From: Branchiostoma belcheri
Taxonomy: Eukaryota > Chordata > Leptocardii > Amphioxiformes > Branchiostomatidae
Length of the DNA: 64,000 bases
Assembly (NCBI RefSeq): GCF_001625305.1
Contig: NW_017803910.1
Location: forward strand, 1,979,383 to 2,043,382
Direction of reading: 5' to 3'
A program made the translations under genes and the position numbers. Position 1 is the stretch's first letter, and every line of letters starts with the position of its first letter. The notes beneath the pieces are model-generated. The model saw only the letters and a list, made by a program, of their open reading frames with translations. It had not been told where the DNA came from and did not search any database. Positions 61,801 through 64,000 of the stretch are shown in pieces.

Positions 61801-63524
61801 CAGAGGCATGTCAAACGCCACAACAGTGATCCTGAGCGGGAACTCTGGTAAGAGTGTTTTTTTTTTGTTCGTTTTGAAATTTTTTCGTGAATATTACAAT
61901 TTTTCGTGTATTGTCGGACTTGTAATGGCAATGTTAAGTTTGAAAACGAGCGGATGCTCATTTTTCTTCCGTGAATTATTACCATCAGGTTGGTGAATGA
62001 TTGGATAGCAAAGTTCTTTATGCACAATCACTTGTTTAACAAGAGCGTTTCGATGACCGGCTGTTATCTTCACCAGAGCTAATATTCACTGTGCACACAC
62101 TGTGACTGGAGCTAGATGTTTCTGGTTCACTTTGCACTGAGGCTAGATGTGCACAGTGAACCAGTCATAATTGCCCTGATGACGATGACAGACGGTCATT
62201 AAAACGTCGACCCTTCTTTTAAAAAGTGGTTGTTAATAAGAATCTTTGCTATTTAAATCATTATTTTCACGTTTCCCTCATATTATCAATGACAATGACA
62301 ATGTCAATGACAATGATTTTTATTGCATATTCACGCCCTACATGGGCCAAATGCACTACGTTAGATAACTGAGGTATAAGGGTAGGAGGAACAGGTGCTA
62401 CATTACTTTGCTACGTCTATATCTACAAGATCAGTCTTTTTGAAACAAGTATGAACAAATGATAAACACATCTGTCCAGCCGGTGGTATCGCGGTGTATC
62501 GCCAGGCTGACCATGTCCGGAGCAAACTCCCCCGGACTGTCCGGTACATGGCGCTGCCCAGCTCCGGCCTGATGGTCTGGGACATGGACGACAAGGCGGC
62601 CGAGGCCTTCAAGAGAAGGGCTGCCATGCACGGCATGTTAGGTAAGATCTGTGCTGCTGTTGTGGTTGATTTAATCAGAGCTAGGTTTTATTTATTTGTT
62701 CGTTAGGTTGAAGATATAGCCAAGCTAGTATTAAGGATGAACCTTCATGCTTATACAAGACAGTGTTTTGATATGCAGCCAGGGATTTCGTTTGAACCTT
62801 TGTTTTATTCAGGAGAAGCTCAATCAATTCGGCCGCTTTTCGTTGAAGGTTATGAATGATATGATATATGAATGTTATGAAGGCAGAGAGAAGGCCTAGG
62901 GTCAGTTTACATCATTTAAAATCCACATAACGTTGTCATTTGGAACACGTGACTGCCGTAGTAGATTGAGGGTGCCGGGAAGTCTGTAGCGCCCCCCGTC
63001 TTGGCTGAGCGATCGAAGTTTGGTGTGCCCTATAATTTTTGAATGGCATGTCAGTTGTTTCTCGTAGTATATGACTGATTTTGCCTCATCTCTTCAAAGA
63101 TGGACCGGATCACCCCGCCTGTTTACAGGCCTTCCCTGGAGACCCGTGGAAGTGTCTCCTACCGCAGTTCGCCGCGCCCTACGTCACTTCCGCCATGTTC
63201 GTCCTGAACGCCGCCTACGACTCCTGGGCGCTAAACAACATCCTGAGACTTGACTGCAAACCGCGAAGGTGCAGCGGCAGCGACCAGAGGGCCCTGCTAC
63301 GGTACCAAGCCGAAGTCATCGGCGTAACAGCCAGTTTAGGCAGCGGCCAGGGCGCTTTTATTCCTAGTTGTGACGACCATTCCATCATAGGAACACCCGA
63401 CTACAGTCAGATCAAAATTGGCGGGAAAACAGCCGCCGGGGCCTTCTCTGATTGGTTCTTCCGTAGGACGGTAAACAGTTCGAGGTACATCGACGGTATG
63501 ACATGCTGTAACCCAACCTGTTAA
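58844..63524 (+). CDS. Membrane-anchored Notum / pectin-acetylesterase family hydrolase, 6 exons
   Basis: Carboxylesterase of the family that includes Notum, which removes palmitoleate from Wnt. Exons: 58844-59314, 60293-60437, 60924-61151, 61707-61847, 62480-62641, 63100-63524. They give 523 residues in one open frame. Residues 1-116 are polar, Pro/Glu-rich and probably cytosolic. One hydrophobic span (117-139) follows, then a short stem, so a type II topology is likely. Hydrolase motifs: HLDGGGSC (217-224, oxyanion region), GNSAGG (S328 nucleophile, made across an exon junction), AYDSW (D423), CDDH (H476). The exon 2 donor was set at 60437 (CTGG|GTATTA) because only this keeps the frame and gives the family's GLGTGS block; a stronger-looking donor at 60460 breaks it. 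Substrate and Wnt activity are not shown. The first ATG in frame was used as start. Confidence 0.88.
60676..60689. repeat. Poly-G run and gattacg repeats in esterase intron 2
   Basis: A run of 13-14 G is followed to about 60860 by irregular repeats of gattacgaattacg-type motifs. Non-coding, and a likely site of sequencing or assembly error. Confidence 0.7.
61185..61260. mobile_element. Half copy of the gcagatc...gatctgc MITE
   Basis: One end (acagatctttttggtgg) and the cagtatccatt unit match the family at 22764-22948. The other end is missing. Located in esterase intron 3. Confidence 0.45.
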
Positions 63525-64000
63525 CGCAGTACTAGCTACGATCGCAAGAGGCGCTCGTTTAGGCATCAAGCCCTCGGTGGAGTAAGGGGTGACGCGAGTA
63601 CTGGAGTAGGGCACGAGAGGCGGGCACAATAGGCGGTCACCACAGGCGGACTGTACCATTTCATGTGCGGGGAGGGGCAATATCTGAAATTCAATGCCGT
63701 GTCCCGTTACACACATTTTTGCCTACTCGCTGCCCCTCTATTACATTACAAAGCACGGAAACATAATTTTTTGCCAAATATTTTTGGGAGTATTTTGTAA
63801 ATTACGTAAATTATGATCATATCCGATAGGATTACAATGGGGCATTTTGCAATGTGTCAAGCAGGTTTGATTTAACCTCATGATTATATGGAGAAATGGA
63901 AGCTTTTCCGAAGGGTAACATTTTAGGAAATTTTATGATTGTTAACATACATATGCCAGATATATCATATACAATCATATACATGTACAAGAAACTCCGT
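63525..64000. other. 3' flank of the esterase gene
   Basis: Probably 3' UTR at first, then intergenic. It contains short GC-rich direct repeats (for example cacgaga/cacagg motifs near 63610-63650) and an AT-rich end. No AATAAA was seen and no further gene is supported. Confidence 0.4.

Overview
This is animal nuclear DNA. It holds six protein-coding genes, five of them cut by many short introns with GT-AG boundaries, and it is full of tRNA-derived SINEs, LINE 3' tails, MITE-like inverted repeats and microsatellites. The gene families and the repeat style suggest an invertebrate chordate, most likely amphioxus (Branchiostoma). That is inference: no species-specific marker was tested. All exon models were made by eye, from frame continuity and splice sites.

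Layout. (1) 489-5872 (+): matrix metalloproteinase, ten exons, with the signal-peptide exon probably left of the window. (2) 8239-9677 (-), with a 5' non-coding exon near 10.7 kb: somatostatin/opioid-like peptide GPCR. (3) 13337-20455 (+): 13-exon secreted mosaic protein (IGFBP, three TIL, two VWC-like and three thyroglobulin type-1 domains) ending in KEEL. (4) 20936-28333 (-): 12-exon GMC / cholesterol-oxidase-like flavoenzyme, tail to tail with gene 3. (5) 28.4-54.8 kb: about 26 kb with no convincing gene, but many SINEs, tandem duplications, MITEs and a LINE tail. (6) 54812-56116 (+): single-exon, GC-rich GPCR, clearly a paralogue of gene 2. (7) 58844-63524 (+): six-exon Notum/pectin-acetylesterase-family hydrolase with an N-terminal membrane anchor.

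The models for genes 3, 4 and 7 and both GPCRs each give one open frame from ATG to stop (650, 604, 523, 411 and 434 residues). The MMP frame stays open through all ten visible exons to its stop. This is strong internal support for the splice choices. Most of the genes encode extracellular, membrane or signalling proteins. A shared pathway cannot be shown from the sequence. The clearest relationship inside the window is the GPCR pair, one copy with a coding intron and one without. The most unusual proteins are the IGFBP-TIL-VWC-thyroglobulin mosaic with its ER-retrieval-like tail and the membrane-anchored Notum-like esterase.
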